Assembly (NCBI GenBank): GCA_003142815.1
Contig: PLNP01000057.1
Span: 21,379-57,297, forward strand
From: Rhodanobacteraceae bacterium
GTDB lineage: Bacteria > Pseudomonadota > Gammaproteobacteria > Xanthomonadales > Rhodanobacteraceae
Direction of reading: 5' to 3'
DNA length: 35,919 nt
In this document: positions 25,577 through 34,836 of the stretch, one piece after another
Layout of the letters: every line of letters begins with the position of its first letter
Position numbering within the stretch: the stretch's first letter is position 1
Made by a program: the position numbers and the translations under genes
The notes under the pieces: generated by a model
Seen by the model: only the letters and a program-made list of their open reading frames with translations
The model's database searches: none
Told to the model about the DNA's origin: nothing

Positions 25577-26222
25577 CTGGCTGGTATCACCCACCGACAA
25601 TGAGCTGGAGGAACTCGACCAGTTCCTGCGCGCACACGCGAATGGCGAGGATCTGTTGCTCGATGGCGTGCACGGTTTCCTGACCGCGCTCGCGATCGGC
25701 CCCCTTTTGGCCAAGCCGGAGGAGTGGCTGCCGGAAATCCTGCACGCACCGTTCCTCGACCCGCAGCTGGGCGAACGCGTGTTGATCCTGCTCGCGCGCC
25801 TCAACGACGCGATCGCGCCGGAGCTTGAGACAGGCACCTATGAACCGATCCTCGGCGAACTCGATGCCGAGGAAGGACCGCCCGCGTTCACCGCGCACGG
25901 CTGGTGTGAAGGCTTCTCGCGCGGCATCGACCTGCGCACGTCCGCCTGGGAAGGCCGCCTCGGACACGATTCCGAACTGATGGAACTATTGGGGCCGATC
26001 ATCGCGCTCGCGATCGACGATGGCGTGTTCGAGAGCGACGCGGAGTTCGCGCCGCTTGGCGATGACGACTACGACGATTGCCTCGCCCAGATTCCGGCCA
26101 CCGTCGCCGCGGTGGCCGAGTACTGGCGCGACCATCCGCTGTCGGCGGATGAGCGCTCCGTGCCGCCCGCGAACCCAAATCAACCGCCCCCGCGCCACCG
26201 TGGTGGGCGCTGGGTGCATTGA
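25566..26222 (+). CDS. UPF0149 family protein (YgfB/YecA-like)
   Basis: The 218-aa protein starts at ATG 25566 inside the 3' end of xthA (MAADWLVSPTDNELEELDQF). The family pattern is visible: LLLDGVHGFLTALAIGP, WLPEIL, WCEGFSRGIDL and EYWRDHP. It is all-helical and acidic. There is no C-terminal SEC-C zinc motif, unlike E. coli YecA. The last residues (NPNQPPPRHRGGRWVH) are proline- and arginine-rich and look unstructured. Function in this family is poorly known. Confidence 0.85.
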   Translation: MAADWLVSPTDNELEELDQFLRAHANGEDLLLDGVHGFLTALAIGPLLAKPEEWLPEILHAPFLDPQLGERVLILLARLNDAIAPELETGTYEPILGELDAEEGPPAFTAHGWCEGFSRGIDLRTSAWEGRLGHDSELMELLGPIIALAIDDGVFESDAEFAPLGDDDYDDCLAQIPATVAAVAEYWRDHPLSADERSVPPANPNQPPPRHRGGRWVH

Positions 26223-26248
26223 TCCGATAGCGTTGATCGCGCTGTCGC

Positions 26249-26433
26249 AGGAGCACCTAAAGAGGGTGCAAGCGGCGCAGCCGCGACCTTCTTTTCCCGA
26301 CGTATTGGCAATCGGTCGCGGCTGCGCCGCTCCAAAGGCGCGCGCTTTTGTAGGGGCGCTGCAAGCGCGACCGGCGCGACGATACGGAGGGCTTGTCGCG
26401 GCTGCACCGCTTGCACCCTCTTTAGGTGCTCCT
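26249..26433. repeat. nested REP/BIME cluster with 39-bp inverted arms
   Basis: The outer arms, 26249-26287 and 26395-26433, are 39 bp long and are inverted copies with one mismatch; each begins AGGAGCACCTAAAGAGGGTG when read inward. Inside are two further inverted units (26314-26333 GGTCGCGGCTGCGCCGCTCC and 26351-26372). The cluster fills most of the 344-base gap between the UPF0149 gene and the pirin gene. Single-stranded, it would fold into one long forked hairpin. Confidence 0.85.
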
Positions 26434-26566
26434 ACAGAGTTCTCATCGGCACCGCGTTGCGCAAGGTCATCGTTCGCCCAACCACTCCATTGCGTTCACG
26501 CACCGGCGCTTGTGCGCGCACGGCGACAGCCGCATCTTGGGTCGCATCCGATCCAGGAGATTCACC

Positions 26567-27430
26567 ATGAATGCAACTGCCACGACCACCAGCCGCCGCG
26601 TCGCGCGAGTGTTCCGCGGCCAGCCGACCTCGGACGGCGCCGGCGTCAAGCTGACCCGCCTCATCGGCCAGCGCGACCTCGACATGCTCGATCCGTTCCT
26701 GCTGCTCGATGAGTTCCGCTCGAACAGCGCTTCCGACTACATCGGCGGCTTTCCGAGTCATCCGCACCGCGGTTTCGAGACGGTCACCTACATGCTCGCC
26801 GGGCGCATGCGCCACGCCGACAACCAAGGCAATTCCGGCCTGCTGACGCCGGGCAGCGTGCAATGGATGACGGCCGGCCGCGGCATCGTGCATTCGGAAA
26901 TGCCCGAGCAGGAAGACGGCCTGATGTGGGGTTTCCAGCTCTGGGTGAATCTGCCGGCCGGCGACAAGATGAACGCACCGCGCTACCAGGACATCGCGCC
27001 CGAGCGTATTCCGACCGTCGAAGCGGCGGACGGCGTGCGCGTGCGCGTGCTGGCCGGACGCTTCGGCGACACCGTCGGACCCGTCAGCGGCATCGCGGTC
27101 GAACCGCTTTATCTCGACATCGAACTCGCGGCCGCTGCGCACTGCGCGGTCAAGATCCCAGCCGGTCACAACGCGTTCGCCTATGTTTACGCTGACACCG
27201 CCGAGCTCGGCCCGGCCGACGCGGCGAAGCGCATCGAACGCGGCGAGCTCGCCGTGCTCGAACGTGATGGCGAGAAACTGTTGATCACGGCCGGCACCGA
27301 AACGACGCGTTTGATCGTCGTCGCCGGCAAGCCGCTCAATGAGCCAGTCGCGCGCTATGGCCCGTTCGTGATGAACACACCCGAACAGATCGTCGAGACC
27401 ATCCGCGACTATCAGGCCGGCAAGTTCTAG
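26567..27430 (+). CDS. pirin family protein
   Basis: The 287-aa bicupin starts MNATATTTSRRVARVFRGQP at ATG 26567 with AGGAGA upstream. The N-terminal cupin has the metal ligands H65 and H67 (SHPHRGFETVTYML), H109 and E111 (GIVHSEMPEQ). The C-terminal cupin ends VMNTPEQIVETIRDYQAGKF, typical of bacterial pirins. Some pirins are quercetinases or bind metabolic enzymes; the role here is not defined. It is convergent with the EamA gene. Confidence 0.92.
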   Translation: MNATATTTSRRVARVFRGQPTSDGAGVKLTRLIGQRDLDMLDPFLLLDEFRSNSASDYIGGFPSHPHRGFETVTYMLAGRMRHADNQGNSGLLTPGSVQWMTAGRGIVHSEMPEQEDGLMWGFQLWVNLPAGDKMNAPRYQDIAPERIPTVEAADGVRVRVLAGRFGDTVGPVSGIAVEPLYLDIELAAAAHCAVKIPAGHNAFAYVYADTAELGPADAAKRIERGELAVLERDGEKLLITAGTETTRLIVVAGKPLNEPVARYGPFVMNTPEQIVETIRDYQAGKF

Positions 27431-27437
27431 CAGGATA

Positions 27438-27476
27438 CCGTTCGCCCTGATTCTTCGATCCTTCGATACCTCAGGG
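27438..27476. repeat. short dyad between convergent pirin and EamA genes
   Basis: CCCTGA (27445-27450) and TCAGGG (27471-27476) bracket a 20-base loop. The preceding CCGTTCGCCCTGA equals the start of the palindrome in the prlC tail. It may act as a bidirectional terminator, but no T tract is present. Confidence 0.45.
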
Positions 27477-27908
27477 TCAGAACGCGATCATCACGATCGA
27501 TCCCGCGACGATCAGTCCGCCGCCGATCGCGACCGGCCAGGTCAACGCCTCGCCGACGAACAGAATACCGAGCAGGATCGCGAACACGACGCTGAGCTTG
27601 TCGATCGGCGCGACCTTGCTGACGGGCCCGAGTTGCAACGCGCGGTAGTAGCACAGCCACGAGAACCCGGTGGCGATGCCGGAGAGCACGAGGAACAGCC
27701 AGGTCTTCGGCTGGATCGGGCCCATGGGGCGCCACTCGTCGCGCAGCGACAGGATCGCCGCGGTGACGCCGAGGATCACGATCGTGCGAATGAACGTCGC
27801 GAGATTCGAATTGATGCCGGCGACGCCGATCTTGCCGAACAGCGCGGTGAGTCCCGCGAAGAACGCGGAGCCGAGCGCAAACAGGATCCAGCTTTCACGA
27901 ACATTCAT
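27477..27908 (-). CDS. single-domain EamA/DMT-type membrane protein
   Basis: The 143-aa protein starts MNVRESWILFALGSAFFAGL and has about five hydrophobic helices with the EamA patterns TALFGKIGVAGINSNLATF, GFSWLCYYRALQLGPVSKVA and LSVVFAILLGILFVGEALTW. Canonical EamA transporters have two such domains; this one has one and probably works as a dimer. Its ATG overlaps the TGA of the peptidase gene (ATGA), so it is translationally coupled to it. Substrate unknown. Confidence 0.85.
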   Translation of the reverse strand: MNVRESWILFALGSAFFAGLTALFGKIGVAGINSNLATFIRTIVILGVTAAILSLRDEWRPMGPIQPKTWLFLVLSGIATGFSWLCYYRALQLGPVSKVAPIDKLSVVFAILLGILFVGEALTWPVAIGGGLIVAGSIVMIAF

Positions 27909-30145
27909 CGGCATGCATCCGCGTGTTTGCAAGGCTTCAGCATCTCGTCGAAATAATTCGCGATCAGCGTATAGACGTGCTTCTTCAGCGCCGGCGTGGA
28001 TAGGCCGTGCTTGGCGCCCGGATAGGTCATCAGGCGGAACTGCGTGCCGCGTTCTTGCAATGCCGCCATCAGCTTGGTCGAGTTCGCGAACAGCACGTTG
28101 TCGTCAGCCATGCCGTGCACGAGCAGCAGCGGCGACTTCAGGCCGTCGAGCCAGTGCAGCACACCGGAAAGTTCATAGCCTTGCGGGTTGTGCTGTGGCG
28201 TATCGAGATAGCGCTCGGTGTAGTGGGTGTCGTACAGGGTCCAGTCGGTGACCGGCGCGACCGCGACGCCGGCGGCGATCTGCTCGCTCGCCTTCGCGAG
28301 CAGCATCAGAGTTTGGAAACCGCCATAGCTCCAGCCGAACACGCCGACATGTTTTCCGTCGACCCACGGCTGTGATGTCAGCCAGGCGATGCCGGCGAGC
28401 TGGTCGGCGATCTCGGGCTTGCCGAGCTGCTTGAAGACCGCGTCGGAGAATCTACGGCCGCGTCGCGGCGAGCCGCGGTTGTCCATCGCGAACACGACAT
28501 AGCCGTGCTCGGCCATGTATTGCTCGAAATGGTTGCCCCAATTGCGCTTGACGTACTGGCTGCCGGGGCCACCGTAATAGGTCATGAACACCGGATAGCG
28601 CTTGCTTGCGTCGAAGCCGAGCGGCTTGTAGACACGGTAGTAGAGGTCCTGCCCATCCTCGCTTTTGAGTTTGCCGTACTCCGGCACGACGAGGCTGTCG
28701 CGGTACGGCCAGTACGGATGGCCCGGTTTCAGTTCGTTCTGTTCGATCCAGGCAATGCGGCTGCCGTCGGCCCCGTACAGCGAGACTTGCGGCGGCGTGG
28801 CGGGATTGGAAAACGTATCGATGTACGCGGCCGCATTCTCGCCGAACACCGCGTCGTGCCAGCCCTCGCCCTGGCTGAGGCGGGCGGTCTTGTCCGCATC
28901 GCTGCCGTCGAGCCGCGCCACGTAGACCTGGCTCTGCAGCGGATCGTCGCGATTCGCGGCGAAGTATACCTTTCCACTCTTCTCGTCGAGCGCGAGCAGC
29001 TTGTCGACGTCCCAGTCGCCGCGGGTCAGCGGCCGCCGCCGCTTGCCGTCGAGGCCGAACACAGTCAGGTGGTTGTAGCCATCGCGCTCGGAGCCCCAGA
29101 TGAAAGCGTCCTCATTCTTGAGGAAACGCAGGCAGTCGTTGAGGTTGATCCACGTCTTGCTGGTCTCGGTCAGCAAGGTCTGTTGGCGCAGCGTGACGAC
29201 ATCGACCGCGATCAGGTCGAGGCGGCGCTGGTCGCGGCTCTCGCGCTGGAAACTGACGCGTTTGGAATCCGGCAGCCACTCGACGCGTGCGAGATAGATG
29301 TCCGCATTGTCGGCGAGATCGATCCAGCGCGTGGCGCCACCCAGCGGCTTGACCAGGCCGAGTTTGACCGTGACATTCGGCCGGCCCGCGGCCGGATAGC
29401 GCTGGCTGATCGTCTCACTGCGGTCCGCGTAGACCTCGGTGCGCTTGACCTCGTCGACCTTCGATTCGTCGTAGCGCTCGTAGGCGAGCGCCGAATCGTC
29501 CGGCGCCCACCAGTAGCCTGTCGAACGCGCCATCTCCTCCTGCGCGACGAACTCGGCCTCGCCGTTGCGGATCGCTCCCTTGCCGTCGCGGGTGATCTGG
29601 TAGATTAGGCCGCTCGCGAGATCGACTGTGTACAGGTTCTGCCGGCTGACGAACGAGACATAGCCGCCGCGCGGCGACACCTTCGCATCGCTGACCTCGA
29701 AGCCTTTCGGCGTCAGCGCGCGCAGTTCCTTGCCGGGTTTCGCGTCGACGTCGTACAGCCAGAGCCGCTCACCGACACTGAACAGGAGTTTGCGGCTGTC
29801 CGGCGCCCAGCGATACGAGACGATGCCCTTGAGCTGCGCGATGCGCTCGCGCTCGCGACGCGCTTTCTCGGTGTCCGAAAGCTCGTTCTGTTCGCCGATC
29901 GCGATCGAATCGACGAGGCGAAGCGACTTGCCGCTGGCGACCTCGTATTCCCAGAGATCGAGCTGGTTCTGGTCATTGTCGCGTCCGCGCAGGAACGTGA
30001 CCCGGCTGCCATCCGGCGCAATCTTCAGCGTGCGCGGGCTCGGCCCGTTCAGATCGGGATCGCCAAAGATGCGATCGATGGTCAGGCGTTCGGCGCATAC
30101 GAGGGGGCTCAGCGCCAGCAGCGCGGCAAGAAGCAGTCGGTACAT
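27905..30145 (-). CDS. dipeptidyl-peptidase IV-type serine peptidase (S9B), exported
   Basis: The 746-aa protein has an N-terminal signal peptide (residues 1-18, MYRLLLAALLALSPLVCA). A beta-propeller domain (about 30-480) contains the double-Glu motif Q202-E203-E204-M205, which anchors the substrate N-terminus in DPP-IV enzymes. The alpha/beta-hydrolase domain follows, with catalytic S606 (GWSYGG), D682 (HGMADDNV) and H713 (GAKHGL). It likely removes X-Pro dipeptides in the periplasm. It is coupled by a 4-base overlap to the EamA gene, which might export or import a product (inference). Confidence 0.93.
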   Translation of the reverse strand: MYRLLLAALLALSPLVCAERLTIDRIFGDPDLNGPSPRTLKIAPDGSRVTFLRGRDNDQNQLDLWEYEVASGKSLRLVDSIAIGEQNELSDTEKARRERERIAQLKGIVSYRWAPDSRKLLFSVGERLWLYDVDAKPGKELRALTPKGFEVSDAKVSPRGGYVSFVSRQNLYTVDLASGLIYQITRDGKGAIRNGEAEFVAQEEMARSTGYWWAPDDSALAYERYDESKVDEVKRTEVYADRSETISQRYPAAGRPNVTVKLGLVKPLGGATRWIDLADNADIYLARVEWLPDSKRVSFQRESRDQRRLDLIAVDVVTLRQQTLLTETSKTWINLNDCLRFLKNEDAFIWGSERDGYNHLTVFGLDGKRRRPLTRGDWDVDKLLALDEKSGKVYFAANRDDPLQSQVYVARLDGSDADKTARLSQGEGWHDAVFGENAAAYIDTFSNPATPPQVSLYGADGSRIAWIEQNELKPGHPYWPYRDSLVVPEYGKLKSEDGQDLYYRVYKPLGFDASKRYPVFMTYYGGPGSQYVKRNWGNHFEQYMAEHGYVVFAMDNRGSPRRGRRFSDAVFKQLGKPEIADQLAGIAWLTSQPWVDGKHVGVFGWSYGGFQTLMLLAKASEQIAAGVAVAPVTDWTLYDTHYTERYLDTPQHNPQGYELSGVLHWLDGLKSPLLLVHGMADDNVLFANSTKLMAALQERGTQFRLMTYPGAKHGLSTPALKKHVYTLIANYFDEMLKPCKHADACR

Positions 30146-30415
30146 GAAGGATTCCCGGAATGAACCGGCATTAGAACGCAGCCTCCGCGAAGCGCCAAGC
30201 GATGCACGCCGTCGAGCGCGGCCCTGAAGGACGTCGGAACTGCACGAATTGGACAGCGCGAGCCGAATGTAGGCGCGACCAGTGCGTCGCCTTCGATCTC
30301 CAGCATCGGATGATCGACCGAAGCAATAGGCCCGGCCCGGATGCGCTCGTGCGCGATCCGCAGAACCGCTTCGCCGTGAACGTGCCGAACCGGCGCGCGG
30401 GGAGCGAGGCGTGGC
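30146..30415. other. spacer between the DPP gene and the GST gene
   Basis: No gene is supported. A minus-strand open frame from 30459 overlaps both neighbours and contains a protein-like stretch (EAVLRIAHERIRAG, DHPMLEIEGDALVAPTFG) that I cannot assign; it could be a remnant of a lost gene or a chance frame. Confidence 0.4.
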
Positions 30416-31114
30416 TCAGCGCGCGGCACCGTGGCCGAACAAGATGCGTTTTTCCTCATCGCTCATCGACGCGCCGTTCGGTGGATTGATCGCATCACCC
30501 TTCGCGTAGGCGCGCAGCGTCGCCGGACGCGCCTTGATCGCCTCAAACCAGCGCTTCAGGTTCGGGAAGTCGGCGAGATTCTGCTGCTGTGCCTCGTGCG
30601 AAGCGATCCACGGATACGACGCCATGTCCGCGATCGTGTAATCGTCACCGCAGACGAACGCGCGGCCGTCCAGACGTCTATCAAGAACACCATAGAGACG
30701 CGCAGTTTCGCGCACGTAGCGCTCGATAGCGTACGGAATCTTGTCTGGCGCATAGCGGTTGAAGTGATGGTTCTGGCCGGCCATGGGCCCAAGCCCGCCA
30801 ACCTGCCAGAACAGCCATTCGGTCGCCGCAACGCGGCCGCGCAAATCCTGCGCAATGAAACGTTTCGTCTTGTCGGCGAGATACAGCAAGATCGCGCCCG
30901 ACTCGAAGATACTGATCGGTTCGCCGCCGTCGGCTGGCGCGCGGTCAACGATGGCCGGCATGCGATTGTTCGGCGCGATCGCAAGAAAGGCCGGTTCAAA
31001 CTGCGCGCCCTTGCCGATGTCGACCGGCTTGATTTCATAGGGCATGCCTGTTTCTTCGAGGAACAGGGTGATCTTGTGGCCGTTCGGCGTCGGCCAATAA
31101 TGCAGGTCGATCAT
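30416..31114 (-). CDS. glutathione S-transferase family protein (YfcG/YghU-like)
   Basis: The 232-aa protein starts MIDLHYWPTPNGHKITLFLE at ATG 31114 with GGAG six bases upstream; in-frame ATGs at 31120 and 31138 are alternatives. The N-terminal thioredoxin fold shows PTPNGHKI with a Thr-Pro-Asn in place of a catalytic Cys/Ser, as in Nu-class YfcG/YghU enzymes with disulfide-bond reductase activity. RMPAIVD and SIFESGAILLYLA form the glutathione site. The helical C-terminal domain has YTIADMASYPWI. The gene lies upstream of the DPP gene on the same strand with a 270-base gap. Confidence 0.9.
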   Translation of the reverse strand: MIDLHYWPTPNGHKITLFLEETGMPYEIKPVDIGKGAQFEPAFLAIAPNNRMPAIVDRAPADGGEPISIFESGAILLYLADKTKRFIAQDLRGRVAATEWLFWQVGGLGPMAGQNHHFNRYAPDKIPYAIERYVRETARLYGVLDRRLDGRAFVCGDDYTIADMASYPWIASHEAQQQNLADFPNLKRWFEAIKARPATLRAYAKGDAINPPNGASMSDEEKRILFGHGAAR

Positions 31115-31203
31115 GATCATCTCCGGCGGGTTCTCCATCCGGTGTCTCTTGGTTGGGGCGTGTCGCGAGTTCTCAAGCATCATCCGCGCGCGCGACGACG
31201 CCG

Positions 31204-32550
31204 CTACTTGCCGATGCAGAACGAACTGAAGATCGAACCGAGCAAGTCGTCGCTGCTGAATTCTCCGGTGATCTCGCCAAGGTGTTGTTGCACCCATCGC
31301 AGTTCCTCGGCGGCGAGTTCGCCAGCGCGTTGGACGCCGAGCGCGTCCGCGGCGAGGGCAAGGTGGTGCTTCGCGTGTTCGAGCGAGGCGACATGGCGGG
31401 CGCGCGCGGTGAACGCGCCTTCGGCTTGCTCGCCGTGGCCGGCGTGGCGCTTGAGTTCGGCGATCAGGAGATCGAGGCCGGCGCGATTGTGCGCGGAGAG
31501 CCAGATGTTCACGGTGCACTCGCACACGTCGATGTGCGGTGGCACATCGCCGAGATCGATCTTGTTGTGGACGACGATGCGCGCCGCGTTTGCGGGAGGA
31601 TTGGCGAGCATGGCGAGATCGCTGGCTGCGTATTCATCGTCGGTGACGAGCAACGCAAGATCGGCGCGTTCGAGTTCGGCACGCGCGCGGCGGATGCCTT
31701 CGCGTTCGACGACGTCGCCTGCTTCGCGCAAGCCGGCGGTGTCGACCAGCGTGAGCGCGATGCCGTCGAGGTCGATCGTTTCGCGCAGCACGTCGCGCGT
31801 AGTGCCGGCTATCTCGGTGACGATCGCGCGTTCGCTTTGCGCGAGCGCATTCAACAGGCTCGATTTTCCGACGTTCGGTCGGCCGACGATGACGACGTGC
31901 AGGCCGTCGGCGAGGCGCACGCCGCGCCGTGCGGCGGCAAGCAGGTCGGCAAGTTGCGTGCGGACGGTATCGAGATTTTCGGTGAGTTCCGGCGCGGCGA
32001 GGAAATCGATTTCCTCTTCGGGAAAATCGATCGCGGCTTCTATCCAGACGCGCAGGTGGATGACCGCCGCAGTCAGTGTGTGGACGCGTTCGGAGAACGC
32101 GCCGTCGAGGCTGCGTTGTGCGGCACGCGCGGCCGTTTCGGAGCCGCTCGCGATGAGATCGGCGACCGCTTCGGCCTGGGCCAAGTCGAGTTTGCCGTTC
32201 AAGAACGCACGTTCGGAAAACTCGCCCGGTCGCGCATGGCGCGCGCCGAGTTCGATCAAGCGCGCCAGCAGCAGGCGCAGCACGACCGGGCTGCCGTGCG
32301 TCTGCAGCTCGAGCACGTCTTCGCCGGTGTACGAATGCGGGGCGGGGAACCATAGCAGCAAGCCGCGATCGAGCACGGCGGCATCACGATCGCGAAACGC
32401 GGCGTAATGCGCGTGGCGCGGTTTTGGATCGCGGCCGAGTAGCGTGCGCGCGAGCAAGGCCGCTTGCGGCCCCGAGACGCGCAACACGCCGACACCACCC
32501 GCTCCAGGCCCGCTCGCCACGGCGACGATCGTGTCGGCGCGCTCGTTCAT
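31204..32550 (-). CDS. mnmE: tRNA uridine-5-carboxymethylaminomethyl GTPase MnmE
   Basis: The 448-aa protein modifies U34 of certain tRNAs together with MnmG. The N-terminal folate-binding domain starts ADTIVAVASGPGAGGVGVLR. The G domain is inserted in a helical domain: G1 GRPNVGKSS (223-231), G2 TEIAGTTRD, G3 DTAG (270-273), G4 NKID. The C-terminus ends FCIGK, with the essential cysteine. The start at 32550 matches the family better than the in-frame ATG at 32571. It follows yidC by 40 bases on the same strand. Confidence 0.96.
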   Translation of the reverse strand: MNERADTIVAVASGPGAGGVGVLRVSGPQAALLARTLLGRDPKPRHAHYAAFRDRDAAVLDRGLLLWFPAPHSYTGEDVLELQTHGSPVVLRLLLARLIELGARHARPGEFSERAFLNGKLDLAQAEAVADLIASGSETAARAAQRSLDGAFSERVHTLTAAVIHLRVWIEAAIDFPEEEIDFLAAPELTENLDTVRTQLADLLAAARRGVRLADGLHVVIVGRPNVGKSSLLNALAQSERAIVTEIAGTTRDVLRETIDLDGIALTLVDTAGLREAGDVVEREGIRRARAELERADLALLVTDDEYAASDLAMLANPPANAARIVVHNKIDLGDVPPHIDVCECTVNIWLSAHNRAGLDLLIAELKRHAGHGEQAEGAFTARARHVASLEHAKHHLALAADALGVQRAGELAAEELRWVQQHLGEITGEFSSDDLLGSIFSSFCIGK

Positions 32551-32590
32551 CGCATCGTTACGTTCAAGCATTCATGCGGAAAATCGACCG

Positions 32591-34306
32591 TCAGGCTTTG
32601 GCCTTGTCGCCCGCTTCCATGCGCTTGATGATGATCCATTGCTGTAGCAGCGAGAGTCCGCTATTGACGAGGTAGTACAGCACGAGACCGGCCGGGAAGA
32701 ACGCGAACATCACCGAGAACACGACCGGCATGAACTTCATCATCTTGGCCTGGGTCGGGTCCATGCCGGCGGTTGGCGTGAGGTGCTGCGTCGCGAACGC
32801 GACGAGACCGTTGAGGATCGGCAGCACGTAATACGGATCGGGCGCGGTCAGGTTGTGGATCCAGCCGACGAACGGCGCCTGGCGCAGTTCCACGCTCTCC
32901 AGCAGCACCCAATACAGCGCGAAGAACACCGGGATCTGCACCAGCATCGGCAGGCAGCCGGCGAGCGGGTTGGCTTTTTCCTTCTGATACAGCTCCATCA
33001 TCGCCGTGTTCATTTTCTGGCGATCGTCGCCGTGGCGCTCCTTGAGCGCCGCGATGCGCGGTTGCAGCTTTTTCATCTTCGCCATCGAGCGGTACTGCGT
33101 TTCGCTCAACTTGAAGAACACCGCCTTGATCAGCAGCACGAGCAGGATGATCGCGAAGCCCCAGTTGCCGGTGAGTTTGTGGAACTGGGCGAGGATCCAG
33201 TGCAACGGTTCGGAGATCACGGTGAACATGCCGTAGTCGACGCTGAGCGCGAGTCCGGGCGCGATTTGGTCGAGCGTACTTTGCAGTTTCGGACCGATGT
33301 AAAGGCGCGCGCTGTCGCTCCTGGTTGCACCGGGGGCAACCGAGATCGCAGGCGACACGGCCCGCACGAGATAACGCGGCGCGTCCTTCGTTTGCACGAT
33401 CGTGGTCACGTAATCGTCGGTTTCGCCAGCAGGCGGGATCCATGCCACGAAGAAGTAATGCTGCAGCATCGCGGCCCAGCCGCCGGCGAAACTCTTGTTC
33501 AGCGGTTCCTTCTCGAATTTGTCGAATTTCAGTTTCTGGAACTTGTCGGCCGGGTTGTACCAAGCGGCGCCGACGAAGCTGTAGCGTTCGGTATTGCTGT
33601 AGCCCTTGAGGCCAGCGGTATCGACGATCGGCGGCACGCGCTGCAACTGCCGATACGCATTGCCGGTCCAAGTGGCGGCGCCCTTGTTGTCGATTTCCTG
33701 GCGCTGCTCGATCACGTAGCTGGCGCGCTTGAACACGAACATTTTCTGCACGACGATGCCGGAAGGATCGGTCCAGGTCAGCGGTACTTCGAGCGTGTCG
33801 GCGCCGTTCGCCAACGCATAGGAATTCTGCGCAACGGTGAACACCGCATCGTGAGCGGGCGCCGCGCCATTCCCACTCACGAGGCCCGTCTGCGCCTCGA
33901 AGAACGTCGCATCGCGGTAGTCGAGCAGGCGCACCGGTGGCGCCGATTTTTCCTCGGTCTGCGGATACCCGAGCAAGTCGGCAACGACGACGCTGCCGCC
34001 TATGGGATCGATCTCGACGCGCAGCACATCGGTGGTGACGACGACATGCGCGACCGGCGCCTGCGTATCCGTCGGCGTTGCCGGCACGACGTTGGGCACC
34101 GTCGGGGTGGCCGTTGTTGTCGGCGTCGGGACATCGGCTTTCGGCTCGCTGCCGGCCGGCACCGGCGTTGTCGCAGTCGCCGACGCGGGCACCGCGGTCG
34201 TGGCCGCTGGGCCCGGCACGCGGTGGTAGTCCTCCTGCCACTGCATCCAGAGCAGATAGCTGATGAACAGCAGGGCGATCAGAAGAATGTTGCGAGGACT
34301 GGTCAT
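32591..34306 (-). CDS. yidC: membrane protein insertase YidC
   Basis: The 571-aa inner-membrane insertase starts MTSPRNILLIALLFISYLLW at ATG 34306. After the first helix comes a Thr/Pro/Ala-rich linker (about 30-85), then the large periplasmic beta domain (about 90-330) of the Gram-negative type. The C-terminal core has five helices starting at NWGFAIILLVLLIKAVFF, where a Lys stands at about the position of the groove Arg of E. coli YidC, and QKEKANPLAGCLPMLVQIPV. It is the third gene of the rpmH-rnpA-yidC-mnmE block. No yidD is seen between rnpA and yidC. Confidence 0.96.
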   Translation of the reverse strand: MTSPRNILLIALLFISYLLWMQWQEDYHRVPGPAATTAVPASATATTPVPAGSEPKADVPTPTTTATPTVPNVVPATPTDTQAPVAHVVVTTDVLRVEIDPIGGSVVVADLLGYPQTEEKSAPPVRLLDYRDATFFEAQTGLVSGNGAAPAHDAVFTVAQNSYALANGADTLEVPLTWTDPSGIVVQKMFVFKRASYVIEQRQEIDNKGAATWTGNAYRQLQRVPPIVDTAGLKGYSNTERYSFVGAAWYNPADKFQKLKFDKFEKEPLNKSFAGGWAAMLQHYFFVAWIPPAGETDDYVTTIVQTKDAPRYLVRAVSPAISVAPGATRSDSARLYIGPKLQSTLDQIAPGLALSVDYGMFTVISEPLHWILAQFHKLTGNWGFAIILLVLLIKAVFFKLSETQYRSMAKMKKLQPRIAALKERHGDDRQKMNTAMMELYQKEKANPLAGCLPMLVQIPVFFALYWVLLESVELRQAPFVGWIHNLTAPDPYYVLPILNGLVAFATQHLTPTAGMDPTQAKMMKFMPVVFSVMFAFFPAGLVLYYLVNSGLSLLQQWIIIKRMEAGDKAKA

Positions 34307-34470
34307 GGCGGAATCTGATGGACGCAAAGGGTGCATCGCGATCGGTTAGCGCTTGGCCGCGCAGGGTGCGCGTCGCCGCGGCGATATCCGATAACGATGA
34401 AAGGCGGGCGCCGTGCGCTCACGGCGGGTGCTTGATCAGGCGCGCATTGTGCCGATGCGCCCAGACACGT

Positions 34471-34836
34471 TCAATGTACAGCCTCGTTGAATGCCGCGAT
34501 GCGCTGCCACAACCGAACCAGTTCCGCGCGCAGGCTCGCGTTGTCCTCCTGGTCGGCGCTGGAGCGCGCGATCAGCAGGATATCGACAGCGGGGAGCTCG
34601 GCGCGCGTGCGACGAAAATGGTCGCGGGCGATGCGCTTGATGCGGTTGCGGCGAACCGCGCTTTTCGACACGCGCTTGGAGATCGCAAGACCGAGGCGTG
34701 GGCCGCCCTGTTCATTGGCGGCCACCTCGGCGCTGAAATGCCGGGTGCCGACATGCCGGCTGATCCTGCGCAGTCGGGCGAAATCCTGGGGTTTGAGCAG
34801 GCGCGCCGCGCGCGGAAACGTGGCGGGCGCGATCAC
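34471..34836 (-). CDS. rnpA: ribonuclease P protein component
   Basis: The 121-aa basic protein helps the RNase P RNA cut tRNA 5' leaders. The RNR motif is clear in RVSKSAVRRNRIKRIARDHF, preceded by RLGLAISK. The start is GTG 34836, inside the 14-bp palindrome CGATCACGTGATCG (34830-34843), 14 bases after the rpmH stop. Confidence 0.94.
   Translation of the reverse strand: MIAPATFPRAARLLKPQDFARLRRISRHVGTRHFSAEVAANEQGGPRLGLAISKRVSKSAVRRNRIKRIARDHFRRTRAELPAVDILLIARSSADQEDNASLRAELVRLWQRIAAFNEAVH

Noticed and set aside
30109-30459. 116-codon minus-strand frame between GST and DPP genes as a gene
   Set aside because: It overlaps both neighbours, lacks a ribosome site and has no recognisable domain; kept only as a note on the spacer.
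32783-34318. 511-codon frame antisense to yidC
   Set aside because: It is a shadow of the yidC reading frame in GC-rich DNA with no recognisable protein features.
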